Assembly (NCBI GenBank): GCA_002245135.1
Contig: NGBS01000874.1
Location: 248,001-312,000, forward strand
DNA length: 64,000 nucleotides
Source: Proteromonas lacertae
Taxonomy: Eukaryota > Sar > Bigyra > Opalinata > Proteromonadidae
Direction of reading: 5' to 3'
The position numbers and the translations under genes were made by a program. Below are positions 49,568 through 61,898 of this stretch, one piece after another; position 1 is the stretch's first letter, and every line of letters starts with the position of its first letter. Below the pieces are notes generated by a model. That model did not search any database. It was not told the origin of the DNA and saw only the letters and a list, made by a program, of their open reading frames with translations.

Positions 49568-51176
49568 TTAATCAGATTGGTTAATAGGTTCAGCTTCTTT
49601 TGTTTCTTGAACTGGAACATGTTCTTTTTGCTCAACTGCTATATCAGCAACTTTATTTGCATCATCAACATCAATCTCTTCTTTCTTATCTTCTACAGCA
49701 TTTTCATTGTTAATATTATCTGGTTTATCTTCAACAACAATATTCTTATCTGATGGAGTAATTACACCTTCATTTTCACTATTTTTTGGATGATGGTTTT
49801 TCTGTATTAATATCACTCATTTCTTTAGAATTCTTATGTCCTGATGCTGCTGAAGCTGTTGGTGATGATTTCTTTATATTTAAATGTTGATAACCTTGGA
49901 AATATTTCCATGTATAATATAATAAACAACCAACCATATCAAAGACACCAAATACAGTAATAATATATGACAATATAATAGTAAAATCTAGCCAACTATC
50001 ACCTTCAGTAAAATTCTTAATAAACATCACAATTATAGAAGCTAAATAACCAAATGCATCACATAAATACATTAAGAATCCAGAATTAGCATTAACTTGA
50101 AATGCAGCAATCATTCTATCGAATAATATGCTATTAAAAGGTATATATCCAATATATATTCCAACACCACAAGCTACCATCCAAACTGTTCCACTAATAC
50201 TTCCTTTATCATAAGCAAGTGTAATAGCTCCACTTACTAGTAATCCCATTGTAATAATAACGAAATATAAACCATATCCTAACATATTATTACCTAATAA
50301 CATTAAACAAGCGATTGGAATAACAACAATAACTGCTACACATATTTCTGAAGTGGTATAGATTTGAGGTGTTTCTTCTGAACCTAATATTGCATTCCAT
50401 AGTTCTGGTGCGAAATTATCACGGAAATCCCTAAATCCAGTTAAGAATGTGTAGAATAACACCATCATTACAATACCTGGTGCAAATGTATAACAAAACT
50501 CTTTTCTTTGTTTAGCATCCATTGTTGTATGTTCACTTCTTGTTGCTATATCATATTCATTAGGTGGTGGTAAAAGTACTAACATATAGGTAGATATCAG
50601 TAGAACTGGGTAAAATATAGCACCTACTGTGACTGGCATCCATTTTTCAGGTAATCCTTTGAGAATGAGGGCTTTTCCCACTGATTTTACTGCACCTGAT
50701 GATATAATAAAGGAGACAGCCATTCCTGAACCGAGGACTTCTGATGTCTTTCTACCTTCGAGAAATGCGTATACTATACCCCAGATTAAACCTAAAGGTA
50801 ATCCGTTGAAGAATAAACAAATCATAGAGTATGGAGTAGGAATCAATGGAAAGAATAGCAAGGCTATTTCGGATATGGTAATTAAGCCAATTGTAAGCTT
50901 ACCACGGTTATTTGGTGATAACTCAGATATGTACTTAATTCCAAGGAACTTTGAAAGTGTATAACCTATTGTTTGAACTGTAATAAGGATTGTCTTGTAA
51001 TCTACTCCCCATAATTCTTCTCCTTCGTATTTTAAGGCAGTGTATGGTTTTCTATAAGCATACATACTGAAATAACATATAAAAGCAAAAACAAAGCCAT
51101 ATATTGTCAATATCCAGTAATGCTTATCTAAGAATCTTGATAAGCAGTTATCTTTATTGTTTGTAACTATAGACAT
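49568..51176 (-). CDS. Major-facilitator-like multi-pass transporter (DUF5690-type)
   Basis: MSIVTNNKDNCLSRFLDKHYW begins a protein of about 540 residues with 12 or so hydrophobic helices. The YAYRKPYTALKYEG and KTILITVQTIGYTLSKFLGIKYISEL segments recall a family of uncharacterised MFS proteins that I remember as DUF5690; MFS membership is supported by the helix pattern, not by a clear substrate motif. No introns. The C-terminal tail is acidic and hydrophilic; the frame must skip one base in the A run near 49,795 to continue from SSKK into NSENEGVITPSDKN and end at 49568. Substrate unknown. Confidence 0.75.
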
Positions 51177-51660
51177 TTTCTGTGACTATTTATGGGGTAA
51201 TAGACTAGACTAAATGAAAGAAACTAAAATCTGATTGGATAAACCAATATTCAAACATTTAATTTTGTCCGTTTCACTCTCTCTTTTTGATTCTTTTTAA
51301 TCTCATTACATAATTATTATATAACTAGGGTGTGATAATATACTATAATTCTATCAGAAGTTTATTCCTAAATAAATTATTAAAAAATATGACTTGGAGT
51401 TTACACTTGTTTATATAAATATAATATATGTGAATATTAGTAACAACAGATAATTATTTATATGTTATGTATGAATTTACTCTTGACATTTACTTTTTTA
51501 ATCTTAAGACTATATTTTAACCTATAATCTTCACTATAAGTTGATAAATGAGTAGATAACAATGGCATAATCAGAATAAAACAAGTTTTGCTTTCCTATT
51601 CTAATAAATTCAATAAAGAATTTAAACTCGGCTTGAAGTTCAGTTTTTTATTTGTTGAAT
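51177..51660. promoter_or_regulatory. Divergent promoter region, transporter / HECT ligase
   Basis: 484 bp between two starts, very AT-rich. GGCTTGAA at 51630-51637 lies 24 bp upstream of the HECT start codon. Nothing else stands out. Confidence 0.4.
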
Positions 51661-54600
51661 ATGTCGCAAAGGAAGGGTTTGACTAAAGAAGAATTACTCG
51701 CTCAAGCCAATCAAAAAAGAAAGGAAATGGAAGATAAGAAGAATCTTAGTAAATATCAAGTATTTGAGTAATTTGTTTTATTTTATGTTATAGATTATAA
51801 TATCAAAAATATACAGATCTTTTATAGTTAGAAAGAAATTTATTCGTTGTTATGTGGATGAATTCGACAAGAAATATAATGATATAATGAAACTGAAAGC
51901 TATGCTGAAAGACAAATTTCCATTTACTGAAGCATTAGTTCCTAAGTTGTATCCACCACTGCACTTTGCCTTAAATCGAATGAAGAAACTCAATTCCAAA
52001 GAAATCAATTGTTTATACAATATGACTGTTTTAATTGTATCAATATGTGAGAGTGCAGCAAAACTGAGTGATAGTTTTATTATGTTACTATATAAGCATG
52101 TAATATTCACTTTAAAAATGATGAACAAAAGTATTGATAATGAAGTTAGAAATACAAATTTAACAATGAAATTGAGAGATTTAATGAAGATATTATGTAA
52201 GAATAATACAACAGTAAAGATCAATTGGAATGATGTGTTTGAACTAGTTTATAGTTTATTAATTCCACATTTGAAATATAATAGAGAGTATAAATATTAT
52301 ATATTTATATTTCTGTTTAGTTGTTTGGTTTATGATGATATGAATTTAAGCCAAAAGTTATATTCTATTATCCACAGATCTAGTAATCTCAACAGATAAA
52401 AGTGATTGTTATTATAATTATATTCGTTTCATTTTATCATTACCATATTCACTCTCAATCTCATCAATTGATTTGAAAGTATTATTATGTAATAAAATAT
52501 ATTATAATAATATAATAACAACAATTCTATTGAATTCACCAGTTTTACCATCACATATATATTATGACTCACCTTCCAGTATATGGTTATTAGGTAATCT
52601 TTCTTTGTTATGGAGTTATCAATCAAAAATGAATATTCCATTTAATATTTTATTCCAAACACTTCAAGTAATTATGTTGTATATGAATTACTATCCAGCC
52701 ACTACAATTGTTAATAATTATATTGAAATACATTTGAATAAAAACACTTCTTCGTTTGTTAAATATCCTGAATTATTTTGTAATCAATTATCATTTATTA
52801 ATGATATAAATGGAAATATTAGAAATTTAATGAAGAGTTTTATTCCTTCTGATTTTATACCAACTGAATTGAATGATTATATTAATAGTAAGAAAGAAGC
52901 AGGAACTATAAAGAAAATATATAATTATTTCAAATCATTATTTTCTAATTCTGATGATGATGATAGTGGTAGTGATAAGAATAAAAAAGAAAGTGTTTTA
53001 TCCAATGAAACAACTAATACAAGAAATACTGTTGCTAATCAAACAAATAACCATACAGCTGTGATCACTAAAGAAACAATAAGTCAATTGGAAGTATTAG
53101 TTCAATAGTATATATATATTTATATATTTATTATTATGATTTAGTTTGTATATATTATTTAAAGAGTATATGAATGATTCTTCAAGATATATTCCATTGA
53201 TTAAAATCACTACTTTCACTGTACCAACTGTTCCTTATTTCTTACACATTCTAACCAATTACATTTCAATAAATAAATCCGTTTTACCAAAATGGAAAAC
53301 GAATAAAAATGTAATAATAAGTTGGGAATATTATATGATTTGTATTTTATCTGAGACATTTCGTCATATGTTATATACAATTGAACCAAATGATATTTCA
53401 ACAGATACAACCACAACAATTATACCAATATCACAAGTAATTGAATTTATTACATTTCAAAAGGATTTTTTATTATTTGAAGTATGTGATGTTGATCAAA
53501 GATTTTATACAAACAGAAACAAAACATATTTTAATGTTATTTAAATTGTTTTTGAGAAGTATTTATGATTTTAATACCAAATATTGTAAATGATTCTGTT
53601 TGGAGTGGTTTTAATAAGAAATTTGATGTGATAAAATCATATTATTTCACAGCTTCACCAGTATTCTTATTTATTTATCTATTTTTATTCTTTATATATA
53701 TATAGAATCCTATTTCTTCATTAATTCACGAATTACCATTTCTCATTCCAATTAAAGATCGATTAGAACTATTTAGTGAATATTACAAAGTAGAAAGAGA
53801 AAATAATCGTCGATTAGAATATACATTATATATCCATAGAAACTACTTCTTTGAAGATGGATTAAGATCTTATTCTCAATTATTAAAAGCAATAAAAGGT
53901 CATATTCGAGTATCATTTATTGCAGAAGATGGACATGAGGAAGTAGGTGTAGATATGGGTGGATTATTCAAAGAATATTTAACGGAATTATCTAAAATTA
54001 CATTTACACAATCTTATGGTTTATTCAGTGTAACAGATGATAATTTATTATATCCAAATCCGTTGAGTGATAAATTATTTGGCTCGAATCATTTGGAAGT
54101 ATTTAAATTCTTAGGTATGATATTAGGAAAAGCAATTTATGAAGGTATTACTATTCAACCACAATTTGCATTATTCTTCCTTCGTCAAATGTTAAGTAAA
54201 CCAATCAGATTGAATGATTTGAATTTAATGGATAAACAGTTGTATGATAGTTTGAATAAGATTAAGTTTTATGAAGGTGATATTAGAGATTTGTGTTTAA
54301 CATTTTCTATGGCTGATGAAGGTGGATTTATTCATGACATTGTATTTATTTTTTATATCATTTTTTATATCATTTTTTAGATTCCAAATGGTTCAAATAT
54401 CGAAGTAACAAACTCCAACAAATTACAATATATTCGTGAAGTAATAATTTATAAGTTATGTAGACAAATCAAACCACAATGTGATGCATTTCTCTCAGGT
54501 TTAACCACTGTAATATCTAAAGATATGATTTCTATGTTTAGTGCAATAGAATTTCAAACACTAATATCAGGTTCAACAAATGTTATTGATTTAGATGATT

Positions 54601-55003
54601 TAAAGAAACATACTCAATATAGTGGTGGATATTTCCCTTATAGTTCTGCTGTTAGAGTATATAATATATAATGATTATGTTTGTTTATAGTTATTTTGGA
54701 AAGTTATGTATAAATTACCTCAAAATGATGTTTTAAGTATTATTCGATTTGTTACATCGTGTGAAAGATCTCCTCCTTTAGGTTTTTCACAATTAACACC
54801 TTTATTTACTATACATTATGTTCCACTAGGGAGAGGTGAGAAAAGATTACCAACTGCTTCAACATGTTTTAATATGTTGAAATTACCTGATTATTCATCG
54901 TATATATTTGTAATATGTTATTTAATTGTTTAATAGAGAAAAAGAAATGAGAGAAATGCTATTATTAGCTGCTCAATCCAAGAGTGGGTTTGAAATGTCT
55001 TAA
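51661..55003 (+). CDS. UBE3B/UBE3C-type HECT E3 ubiquitin ligase
   Basis: Transfers ubiquitin from E2 to substrates through a HECT cysteine. MSQRKGLTKEELLAQ then, after a 34-nt intron, an IQ-like helix (YRSFIVRKKFIRCY) as in UBE3B/C. A helical middle with polar linkers follows, then the HECT domain: ELPFLIPIKDRLELF, VGVDMGGLFKEYL, NPLSDKLFGSNHL, LGMILGKAIYEGI, PPLGFSQLTPLF and the catalytic segment LPTASTCFNMLKLPDYSS, where the Cys sits in TASTC. The C-terminus is SKSGFEMS. Introns near 52,289, 53,110, 53,692, 54,342, 54,658 and 54,901. One-base skips are needed near 52,395, 53,540 and 53,610. Confidence 0.9.
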
Positions 55004-55100
55004 TTTATATGAATTATCTCTTATATTCTTTATTATTATATCCCTAATAAACACATAATAAATAATAATATTGATATATAAAATAATGATTTTATTCTCT

Positions 55101-56443
55101 TTATACAAGTGCAGATTGTTCTGTACAAGCTAAACCATAAAATCCAGTAAAACAATTACATAATCCAGTTGATTGGTCACATATACCATTGTTACTACAG
55201 GGTAATGGTGGAAGACTCTCAGAATAGGCATATAGAAATATCAGAAGATAATGTATCATATGCAAGACAATAATCATCAGATGTTAAACTGTCACAAGTG
55301 GATGAATTTTCTTTCTTTCCTTGTAATTTATATGATTCACAAGTATCAATTTCCATTATTATTATCTACATAAATTCAAGATCTTCACTTCTCATTCCAT
55401 GATAACCACTTACTGTAGTTGAAGACACAGCGTATTTCTCTTCAGTATCAGTCAATATTGGCTCCTGTTATTATTCTAATTTGTTCTTGTCTTCCTGTTT
55501 GTTGAGATCCAAATGTTAAAGTTACTGTATATGTGTTTATCACCAACATACTTTACATTCTGCTTTAACATCAATTACACCAATAGCAAATGTTTGTAAT
55601 GCTTCTGTCCCATCCTAATACTGTAGTATATGGAGGCAGAAACTTTGTTATCAGTAATTTTTCTCCACATTTATAATCTTTTGATTGTTTTGTTGCACTA
55701 AAATGTTGTGAATACCATACTCTACCTAATTGATCTTTATATTCTAAATAAGCCATTGAATTAGTTTCGGTATTACTCATTAGCAAGTGTAAATTCTATA
55801 GTTTCAGTGTATTGTGCTGGAGCATCACAATCACTAGTTGGGAAATAACCAGTTGGACATTTCTTTTGACTACAATCATATCCTTCATATTCACTATCGC
55901 ATAAACAGGCAAAACTTTGCTCTTGATCCCAATGATCATAATTATATATATTTGGAAGTGTAGTTCCTTTTTTCCATTTCTCATAAAATCCATAATTCAT
56001 AGAAACTTGTGCTTTTTCATCAATAGTTAAAAATTTGACTGGAGTACATACACCATGACCACTACATCCATTAGGACAGGATTGTCTCTGGCAAGCTGTT
56101 CCTTCATATCCTGGATAACACTGACATAAACCACTAGTTCTATCACATTCACCTTGTCCTGAACATTCCAAATATGAACGATCATCACCTGATTTGTTAG
56201 GATTCTGACCTTCTGGTTTTTCATCGTTAATTTCTGGCTGAACATATGGATTATCATATGGACATGTTCCTAAAGTATAAATATAATTTTTAAAATAATA
56301 TACTGGCTGAGCAATCACCTTCTGTCCATCCTGGGTAACATATACAACTACCACTTCTACTACATGTACCATGTCCACTGCATAGATTAGGACATGCAGC
56401 AAGAGAATAGGCTTATTAAAAATATCAACAATAAACCCTTCAT
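55101..56443 (-). CDS. Secreted EGF-repeat protein, paralogue 1 (frame-disrupted)
   Basis: A hydrophobic signal peptide ([15 protein letters not shown]) is followed by EGF-type modules: [11 protein letters not shown]...[50 protein letters not shown] and, at the end, [25 protein letters not shown]. One intron near 56,274-56,307. The middle and C-terminal part (55,101-55,790) reads in several short frames, with at least six single-base offsets, although each piece aligns with the paralogue at 61.9-63.1 kb. It is either decayed or badly sequenced there. Likely extracellular or cell-surface adhesion/matrix type; no membrane anchor seen. Confidence 0.7.
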
Positions 56444-56665
56444 TTCTCAAAAAATACTTCAAATACGTTGTCTCAAGCCAAACTTTTTGATGTGAGGCTT
56501 ATTTTCATTTTAAGTTTAATTCATCATATACGATCATCCATACAATTATTAAATCAATATTCATTAATATTATTGCTCATCAATCATTATGTAACATAGA
56601 AATCTTAAATAAATAAATCTTGATTAAAATCACAAAAACAACTAATAGTATAAGAAAAACTGTAT

Positions 56666-58285
56666 TTAATTTTTCTTAGATTTAAATTGATTAATTAATT
56701 TCTCATCACAACTGTTAAACAACACTTGACTTGGAGTATCAATAGAATGAGCATATTGTCTTCCTTTCTTACCCCACACACTTCTTCTATTCCAATATCC
56801 ATTACCATTCTTATGACAGCAAATCTGGAAAACAGTGGAACTACCTTGAGCAGCAATACATACACTCCAATGCTAAGAAAAATTCCCATAATCTATTGAT
56901 TTTATCAGGAACTACTTCCTTAATCTTCTCTTGATTCTTCTTCCAGTTTTCATACCAATATTCAATAGTTCTAGCTGTATTGTACACCCATTGTATCAAC
57001 ACTATCAATCTCGAATCCAGCTCTCTCTAATTGAATAATGGGGAAGAATAATGGGCAAGAAGCATCAGCACCAGGGAATATATATCTTCCCATAAACATA
57101 CCCCAAACTAAATCTTCCCATTGCCAAGCATATCTCAAGCCTGCGATTTGTAAGAAAAATGTTCCATCATCTTCCAATAGATCATAGACCTGTTCACAGA
57201 ATTTGTGGAATCTTACTACACCTACATGTTCAGCCATTTCTAAACAAGTGATTTTGTTGTATTTCTGGTCTTTTGGAATATCTCTGTAATCCATCAATAA
57301 AAATCTACATTTGTCACTAACACCTGCTTCTTTTGCTCTTTCTACTGCCCAATCTCTACCTTCTTTAGCAATTGTTACACCTGTTGCTTGACATCCATAA
57401 TTTTTTGAAGCATTCACAGCTAAAGTTCCCCATCCACATCCAATATCTAATAATTTATCAGATTCTTTTAATTGGATCTTTTCTGCCACTATATCGAGTT
57501 TATGTTGTTGCATTTCTTCTAAAGTATCATCCAATGAATAAGCTACTCCTGAGGTGTATACCATCATTGGGCCAAGGAAATAATAGTAAAAATCATCTAC
57601 TATAAAACATAATAAATAGTAATATATATACTTCCTCTGTTGTAATTATAAGCAATTTGGTTATAATCTTGAGATTTTGTGTGCATTAATCCATCAGGTA
57701 ATAACATTCCTAAGAAATATCTGATGTGGTTTGTAGTAAGACGGAAATTCATGAATTCTTCACGGTGTTTGAAAGATTCTAACATATCTTTCTTAAATGA
57801 TACTTGACCGTCTATGTACAATTCATGTAATGTGTCAGCAGCAATGGTTTGATTTCTGTACTTTTCTTCAAGGTTCTTATCTTTGAACTCAAGATATTCA
57901 AGTGTTTTACCTGGTATTGTTGCGTTTTGCATCATAGATAAAACAACCATGTAACATGCAAAGATTGGTACAAAGTAGAGTAAATACATGATTGGGAAAC
58001 ACCACCACCAGAGATGTAACACACGAACAGTGCTAAATGCACAGATTACATCAACAGCAATGATGTATTTCCAAGAGAAGCCTTTCCAATGCATGAAATC
58101 ATTAGCAAGGACGTAAGGGGATTTAGGAAATTCGTTTGAAGACCTATGGAATTATAAACTGAACAATAAGAGAATAAAAGTAAATTGCAAACAGTACATC
58201 CAAAACACAATAAAAAAGGTTGATAATAAAGATAAATAAACATACATGATAATACAAACAAAACAAGCTTAGATCCAAGCCTCAT
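56666..58285 (-). CDS. Sphingolipid C9-methyltransferase (fungal type)
   Basis: Adds the C9 methyl branch to the sphingoid base of glucosylceramide, using SAM, in ER/Golgi membranes. An N-terminal membrane segment (FSWKYIIAVDVICAF, FPIMYLLYFVPIFACYM) precedes a cyclopropane-synthase-like domain: LLDIGCGWGTLAVNASK, EMAEHVGVVRFHKFC, then the family-specific WGMFMGRYIFPGADASCP, VDTMGVQYS/RTIEYWYENW and FFLAWSVCIAAQGSSTVFQI. One intron near 57,600-57,631; the first exon junction near 58,140 is uncertain. One-base skips are needed near 58,130, 56,974 and 56,868. Best known from fungi. Confidence 0.85.
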
Positions 58286-58810
58286 TTCATTCTAACCTAT
58301 TTTTTTTTCAAGCGAAGTAATGGTCAATAGATGATTAAAAATAACTGAGTGTTTTTTATGATATAAATAAAGTAGAATAAGACGTTTTAATTATAGTCAA
58401 AAGATTATTACTGTACATTCTGAATATCTCTAGCTTTCTTTTTTATATAAAACTATATCATCTAATTAATCTATTCATCACTATTTATGTATTAAATTTC
58501 GATTGTTAAGTTCAAAAAAAGATCATAAAAATTGAAACAAAAATAAAGATCGCAAAAATGCAGCAATTTGATTGGGCCACTTTTTCTTTTCATCCAATCA
58601 AAAGAAAGAAGTCTCTGCAGATTCACGTGAAAATGCGAAACGGTTAATTTAATATATAAAGTCTATTTAAATTCTCATTATTCAAGATTTTTTATTTGAA
58701 GTGAAATTTCAAACGTGTCTTTAAAATTCTTTATTTTTTTATAGTTATTTTTTAAATTTTAATAGTCCCCAAAAGACATATTACCTAAGTACATAATAAT
58801 AAACCATTTT
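58286..58810. promoter_or_regulatory. Divergent promoter region, C9-methyltransferase / p300
   Basis: 525 bp, the longest spacer. CGCTTGAA on the minus strand near 58,307-58,314 lies 22 bp upstream of the methyltransferase start. ATATATAAAG at 58,652-58,661 is TATA-like for the p300 gene. A and T runs elsewhere; no ORF. Confidence 0.4.
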
Positions 58811-61599
58811 ATGGAATATACTTCTGACGATTCAAATGAAACTGAAACTGGAAGCCCTTGCGATATAACCTCAATGAACATTGCAATCAAAAGAAAACTG
58901 TCAATAGACGAAGAGTTACCCAAACGAATCCGTTTAGATAGCTCAGAGAGTTTATCTCTCACCACTTCATCCTATAATTATGAAACAAATTGGATCATCG
59001 ATTATTTAGGCTCAGTAGCATTGTCAACACATTTAAACAATCTTACAATACGAAGAGTACAATTATCAATGATTCCAGTTCTCACATCACTTATACAGTA
59101 CAAAGATAATAAAGATGTATTTAACTCACCAGTAGATGTTGAAGAAATGGGTATACCTGATTATTTCGACGTAATCAAGAATCCTCAAGATCTAGGCACA
59201 ATTAGAAGCAAATTAATTAGTGGTTATTACATCTCACCAACACCAGTAATAAATGACATACGAACTGTTTTTTCAAACGCAATGATTTATAATCCACCTC
59301 AACATCCAATAAATCAACTAGCAAACAAGATGTCCAAGATATTTGAATATGAGCTTAAGAGAATAGTAGTACGATTAAAGACAAATGACAAACAACTGAT
59401 AGAACATTCATGTGAATTATGTGAAGGTAAAATGTGTTTCCTTTGTGGTGATAAGTGTTTGAAATACTGCCCACCAGTCATATACTGTGATGGTCCCTGT
59501 ATGCAGAGAATATTGCGTAATTCATACTATTATACAGTAAAAGGAAAGAAAGGTAGATGGTGTGTAAAATGCCAGCCAAAAATGTTACATGGATTAACAA
59601 AGGAAGAAAGAAAAACGAAATTAACAAAGCATAAGAATGATCAAATAGAAGGAGAGCCTTGGATTCAATGTAGTAATTGTAAAAGATGGCTACATCAAAT
59701 CTGTGGATTATATAATAAGAAATGTCAAAATAATAAACCCTATATCTGTCCAGTGTGTAGATTAGATCAACCTGAGACAAGATTATTAGATGATAAATAT
59801 GGTAATGAAAGCACAATACATTATAACGAATGGAAAGGCGCATTAGAACTACCAGAAACACCACTATCTAAGATAATAGAATCAGCAGTAAAGAAGAGAA
59901 TAATTAGTGAATATAAGAAGAATAATAGAAAAGATCTATCGACAGATAATAAAGAAGCAACAGATCAACAGATTCAAAGTGTATTAGATTCAATAGCAAT
60001 CAGAGTAGTGAGTAATAAAGATGAAACTATTGATATTATACAACCATTACAGATATATTATGGTGGAAGTCCAACAACAACACCATCTAATAATAATACA
60101 AATACAAAGAAGAAAGTTCAATTAAAAGGTAAATGTAAAGTTATATTATTATTCCAAAGATGTAGTGGTATTGATATATTATTATTTGCATTATATGCGA
60201 GAGAATATGATTCATCAATACCAAAACCAAATACAAACTGTGTTTATATATCAGTACTTTAGATTCTATTCATTTTTTGAAACCTCCATTTTTACGAACA
60301 CCCATTTATCATACAATATTAACATCTTATATTGGTTACACACGTAGTTTAGGTTTTACCAGTTGTAGAATATGGACTTGTCCACCAACAAGAGGTGATG
60401 ATTATATATTCTATGACCATCCAAAAGAACAACGAACACCAACGCCTCAAAGACTATTACAGTGGTATAAATCAATGTTAGATGAATGTATGAATGAAGG
60501 TAATGTTTATTCAATCACAACACAATATGAAATGATGAAAGAATCATTATTCTGGAGAGAACCTTCAACTACATTCAATCAATCTAACTCTATGACTGCC
60601 AATCTCAATAATACATTAGTTGCTTCTATAATGAGAGTATTACCTTATTTTGATGGTGATTATTGGCCTGTAGTTGTTTCACAAATAGCATCTGATATGA
60701 AGGAGAATAGACCATATTGTAAACCAAAGAAAATTAATAGAAAACCAACTCCAACTGCAAGTATTAATAATACATCATCATCATCAACAACAACAACTAA
60801 TAGGAATAAGACCAATAATAATAGTGTATCTAAAATGAATATAAATAATAATGAAGAAGAAGAAGATGATGATGATGAAGAAGAAAATGATGAATTATAT
60901 GATGGTAGTGAATCAACAACCTCCAGTAAAACTAATAATAATAACAACAATCAAATAGACAGTTGTTTTAATAATTTACCAATATTAATAAAGAAATTCA
61001 TTGAAAGAATGTTACCACAGAAAGATCGATTCATTGTAGCCCATTTAGTACCTTACTGTCGATGTTGTGGTGTATATATTAATAATGGATTTATCTACAA
61101 GTGTCATATATGTGATAATAATAAGATTCACTATGATATATGTGAAGATTGCTTTACTCATCATTATTATAAACATCAACATCATTCCAATGTATTTGTT
61201 AAAACAGAATTACGAATTACACAAAATAATACAGTAGTTAATGCATCTAATATAGTAAATCCATTATTATCACCAACACTTGAAACACTAGAAGATCCAG
61301 AACCATATAGATCATCACCAATTATAGATAATAGACATACTTTCTTAAGAGTATGTCAAGGTAATCATTTACAATTTGATACACACAGACATGCTGTTTA
61401 TTCTACATTGATGATATTGTATTTATTCTCCAGTAAGAAATCACAATTGACAGTTCGAACTTGTGATAAATGTTTATTATCAATGGATGGTAAAAGATGT
61501 TATACTTGCAAGACTTGCAATGATTTTGATTTATGTGATGAATGTTATCAAGAAGAAGGACATGAACATCAAATGGAATTAGTTGATTTGAATATCTAA
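58811..61599 (+). CDS. p300/CBP-type histone acetyltransferase
   Basis: Nuclear coactivator that acetylates histones. MEYTSDDSNETETG, then a bromodomain (PDYFDVIKNPQDLGTI, NAMIYNPPQ), a Cys-rich RING/PHD-like region (CFLCGDKCLKYC, WIQCSNCKRWLHQIC), the KAT11 catalytic domain (CVYIS, LDSIHFLKPPFLRTPIYHTIL, RIWTCPPTRGDDYIFYDHP, YFDGDYWP) and two ZZ-type zinc fingers (CRCCGVYINNGFIYKC, CDKCLLSMDGKRCYTC). Residues equivalent to the CoA-binding D, R and W of human p300 are present. No TAZ domain is seen. No introns, unlike its neighbours. The frame must move by -1 or +2 near 60,258. Confidence 0.9.
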
Positions 61600-61898
61600 A
61601 AGAAGAAAAAAAACTCAAACAAAAAAAAAAGAAGTAGAAAAAAGTCTATAAAAAACAAATAAAAATTTATAAACCATTTTACAATCAAAGAATCATCAAA
61701 ACACACTTACATACACACACAAATATATATACATATATATAAAAAAACTCAATGACAAATCCCTTCCTCATCCTTAACCCTAATTCCTTCTTAATACCAT
61801 TTTCCTAATTTAGTTTTGTACTTTTATGAATTCTGTGTATTTTTTATTTTTAAAAATGTGTTTAATTAAACAAATACAATAATAAAATAAATTATAAT
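61600..61898. other. Convergent 3' spacer
   Basis: 299 bp between p300 (+) and EGF paralogue 2 (-). Starts with A-rich tracts (61,606-61,640), then CACTTACATACACACAC, AATAAAAT-type signals on both strands. No gene seen. Confidence 0.5.
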
